DNA from: Rhizonema sp. PD37
GTDB taxonomy: Bacteria > Cyanobacteriota > Cyanobacteriia > Cyanobacteriales > Nostocaceae
Direction of reading: 5' to 3'
Assembly: GCA_029379215.1 (NCBI GenBank)
Contig: JAQYWO010000065.1
Span: 1 to 32,689 of the forward strand
Length of the DNA stretch: 32,689 nt
Positions 30,910 to 32,689 of the stretch are shown in pieces (within the stretch, counting starts at the first letter, position 1; each line of letters begins with the position of its first letter). The position numbers and the translations under genes were made by a program. The notes under the pieces are model-generated. The model saw only the letters and a program-made list of their open reading frames with translations, ran no database searches and had not been told where the DNA came from.

Positions 30910-31878
30910 TTAACAACAACCGCCACCGTCATAGTGCCATGTAGAATCGGTAATGATAATTTTTTCTGGCATGAAGGCGGCAAGGTTAGCAGCGGTTTTA
31001 TCGCAAACTGCGGCGGGAATTCCTTGTTGAAGAATATGCCCCGCGTTATCGTCAAAGAATGATTCGGCTCCAGCGTAAATTGCTGTTTTTCCGGTAAAAA
31101 CACAAGCACCATCGTCGGGAATAGGAACTTTAAAAGCTACGGAATCCAGACTTTCGAGAAGTAGATGCTCTTCAAGATTGTAAGTGTGGGAGTCTAGCAG
31201 ACGGTAGGGGCGACGAGCGCGAATTTCTACTTGACCAAAGCCGGCATTTATAATAAGTTCAACGTAGTCTTCATATGTGAGCGCACCTGATAAGCACATC
31301 GCCCGCAATCGCTCATCTTGTTGTAAATGTTGGGGAACTTTTCGAGTTGCAATGGGATCGCTCATCTGCAAGCGTCCCTTAGGTTTCAAAACTCGATATG
31401 CTTCTTGTAAAGCGCGGGTTAAATCTTCGGGTTCAAAGATGTTGAAGAGACAATTTTGGGCGACGACATCAACAGAAGCATCAGCGATCGGTAAATTAAA
31501 AGCGTCACCTTCTCGAATTTCTACAAAACTAATGTCAAACCAAGGGTTTTCTTTGGCAGCGATTTCCAAGTTACGTGCAGCTGCCTCCCGCATCTCGCTT
31601 ACTGGATCGACGGCAATGATAGCACTGGGGCGGCGAGAAAAATAAGAGAACTGTAAAGCTTCCAAGCCACCACCGATACCAACATACAGCACGGTGGGTT
31701 CGTTAACAAGTTCGGTTGGATGAACTGTAGTACCGCAACCGTAGTTCATTTGCTGCATTTCTAAGGAAATTTCTAATCCTGGCAGTTGTAAGGGTGTGCT
31801 TTGTACACAACAAAGTCCTACTTGTGGTGTTTGGGCAACTTCGCTGTAAAATTGTGCTGCTGTTTCAAGGTAAGTCAT
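30910..31878 (-). CDS. arsM: Arsenosugar biosynthesis arsenite methyltransferase ArsM
   Basis: About 322 aa from the ATG at 31878 ('MTYLETAAQFYSEVAQ'). The ATG at 31899 would add 7 residues. The SAM-binding loop is 'VLYVGIGGGLEALQF', with the acidic 'IIAVDPVSEM' after it. Arsenic-binding cysteines are likely in 'VGLCCVQST', 'MNYGCGTT' and 'RAMCLSGALTYEDY'. The C-terminal 75 residues form the extra domain of the cyanobacterial ArsM that pairs with ArsS, ending in 'GGGCC', a possible metal-thiol site. It methylates trivalent arsenic for detoxification. It is the first gene of arsM-arsS. Confidence 0.93.
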   Translation of the reverse strand: MTYLETAAQFYSEVAQTPQVGLCCVQSTPLQLPGLEISLEMQQMNYGCGTTVHPTELVNEPTVLYVGIGGGLEALQFSYFSRRPSAIIAVDPVSEMREAAARNLEIAAKENPWFDISFVEIREGDAFNLPIADASVDVVAQNCLFNIFEPEDLTRALQEAYRVLKPKGRLQMSDPIATRKVPQHLQQDERLRAMCLSGALTYEDYVELIINAGFGQVEIRARRPYRLLDSHTYNLEEHLLLESLDSVAFKVPIPDDGACVFTGKTAIYAGAESFFDDNAGHILQQGIPAAVCDKTAANLAAFMPEKIIITDSTWHYDGGGCC

Positions 31879-31947
31879 ACGATTTAAGATTGTGTGCACC
31901 TGTATAAGTAGTATTCCTTCAGTATCGCAGCATGGCTGAACAAAAGG

Positions 31948-32622
31948 TTATTCCCGCAGTACGTAGCCAACACTACGTACTGTTTGAAGCAGGCGCTTTT
32001 CATTGTTGGCTTCGAGTTTCAGGCGTAAGTAGCGAATGTAAACTTCAATAATGTTAGAATCGCCCATGAAGTCGTAACCCCATACTTCTTCTAGAATGCG
32101 ATCGCGTGTCAAAACCTGTCGCGGATGGGCGAGCAAATATTCCAGTAAATCAAACTCTTTGGCTGTTAACTCAATTAAGCGCGTTCCCCGATACACTTCC
32201 CGCGTGCGTCGATTAAGACTCAAATCTTCAAATCGCAACAAATCCGCGTCAACTTCCTGAGTTGTGCGTAAGTGTACCCGAACCCTTGCTAATAATTCCT
32301 CAACGCTGAAGGGTTTGACGACATAATCATTAGCACCCGCGTCTAATCCTGCGACGCGATCGCTGACTTCATCCTTTGCTGTTAATAATATAATTGGTAC
32401 GCGATCACCGGTACTTCGCAAGCGACGGCAAATTTCCAACCCTGACAACCCAGGTAGCATCCAATCTAAAATTAATAAGTCCGGATTGGACTCGCGTGCG
32501 GTTGTGAGTCCGGTTAAACCATCGTTTGCTACACTAACTTTATAGCCTTCATAACTCAGTTCTAATTCGACAAATCGGGCTAGCTTAACTTCATCTTCAA
32601 CTAGTAAAATATGCGCTGTCAT
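31948..32622 (-). CDS. OmpR/PhoB-family response regulator
   Basis: A 224-aa two-component regulator. The receiver domain (1-118) has the acidic pocket 'VEDE', phospho-acceptor D53 in 'LILDWMLPG', 'LLTAKDE' and the conserved Lys in 'VVKPFS'. The winged-helix DNA-binding domain (125-224) has 'ELTAKEFDLLEYLLAHP' and 'VWGYDFMGDSNIIEVYIRYLR'. Its sequence style is that of the cyanobacterial group that includes NblR, RppA and ManR, and I cannot choose between them. No histidine kinase is in the window. One could lie downstream of the arsenic genes or outside. Close placement to arsM (69-nt gap, same strand) leaves open a shared transcript, though no link to arsenic is shown. Confidence 0.93.
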   Translation of the reverse strand: MTAHILLVEDEVKLARFVELELSYEGYKVSVANDGLTGLTTARESNPDLLILDWMLPGLSGLEICRRLRSTGDRVPIILLTAKDEVSDRVAGLDAGANDYVVKPFSVEELLARVRVHLRTTQEVDADLLRFEDLSLNRRTREVYRGTRLIELTAKEFDLLEYLLAHPRQVLTRDRILEEVWGYDFMGDSNIIEVYIRYLRLKLEANNEKRLLQTVRSVGYVLRE

Positions 32623-32689
32623 GACTCTTTATTCTGCTTAATTGTTTGACTTTAAGTAAGCATTTAGCACTTCTATATCAGCTATGAAA

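Noticed and set aside
1..32689. tRNA or rRNA genes
   Set aside because: No cloverleaf with TTCGA-type arms or rRNA-like stretch was recognised by eye in any gap. A covariance-model scan would settle this.

Overview
The window comes from a cyanobacterial chromosome, most likely a filamentous one. HIP1 octamers (GCGATCGC) recur throughout, the non-coding stretches carry short palindromic repeats, and several genes are cyanobacterial markers: a Psb35-like photosystem II assembly protein, a GH100 neutral invertase, an arsenosugar ArsM/ArsS pair and a TIGR03985-like WYL regulator. The genus cannot be fixed from this sequence alone.

Region 1 (about 1-10.3 kb) is an accessory, defence-like and partly decayed island. 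It opens with an 856-aa protein that appears to join three machines: a DEDDy (RNase D-like) 3'-5' exonuclease, a Cas4/AddB-like PD-(D/E)XK nuclease with four cysteines placed for an iron-sulfur cluster, and an FtsK/SpoIIIE motor ATPase. A UPF0175-type antitoxin-like ORF follows. Facing them is a two-gene ParA/ParB-like operon with a 4-nt overlap. Next come a palindromic-repeat cluster, an orphan coding fragment and a TPR protein that looks truncated at its N-terminus. A Csx3-family protein (CRISPR type III accessory) lies divergent to the WYL regulator, a clearly decayed HD-domain hydrolase gene and a second ParA ATPase. The region ends with a fragment of a larger NTPase/TPR-type gene and a Uma2 (DUF820) nuclease. 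No CRISPR array and no Cas effector gene is visible.

Region 2 (about 10.3-18.5 kb) is mixed metabolism and transport. It has a long AT-rich intergenic region, a 403-aa protein of unrecognised family, an intact CadD-like transporter divergent from a 34-codon fragment of a paralogue, a TauE/SafE permease, a PAP2 phosphatase, an exported phosphodiesterase/alkaline-phosphatase-type enzyme, a Nudix hydrolase and FolK.

Region 3 (about 18.6-27.5 kb) is housekeeping DNA invaded by an IS1341-type element. It holds a class A penicillin-binding protein with a long Ser/Arg-rich tail, Psb35, a TerB-like protein, a TnpB with catalytic RuvC residues but no zinc-ribbon cysteines, RsmB and the GH100 invertase. 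The TnpB right-end hairpin runs into the 3' end of rsmB and appears to supply its stop codon. A second, orphan copy of that right end lies upstream of psb35.

Region 4 (about 27.5-32.7 kb) holds a repeat-bearing spacer, an all-helical protein of unknown function, the arsM-arsS arsenosugar operon with its terminator and flanking 29-nt inverted repeats, and an OmpR-family response regulator.
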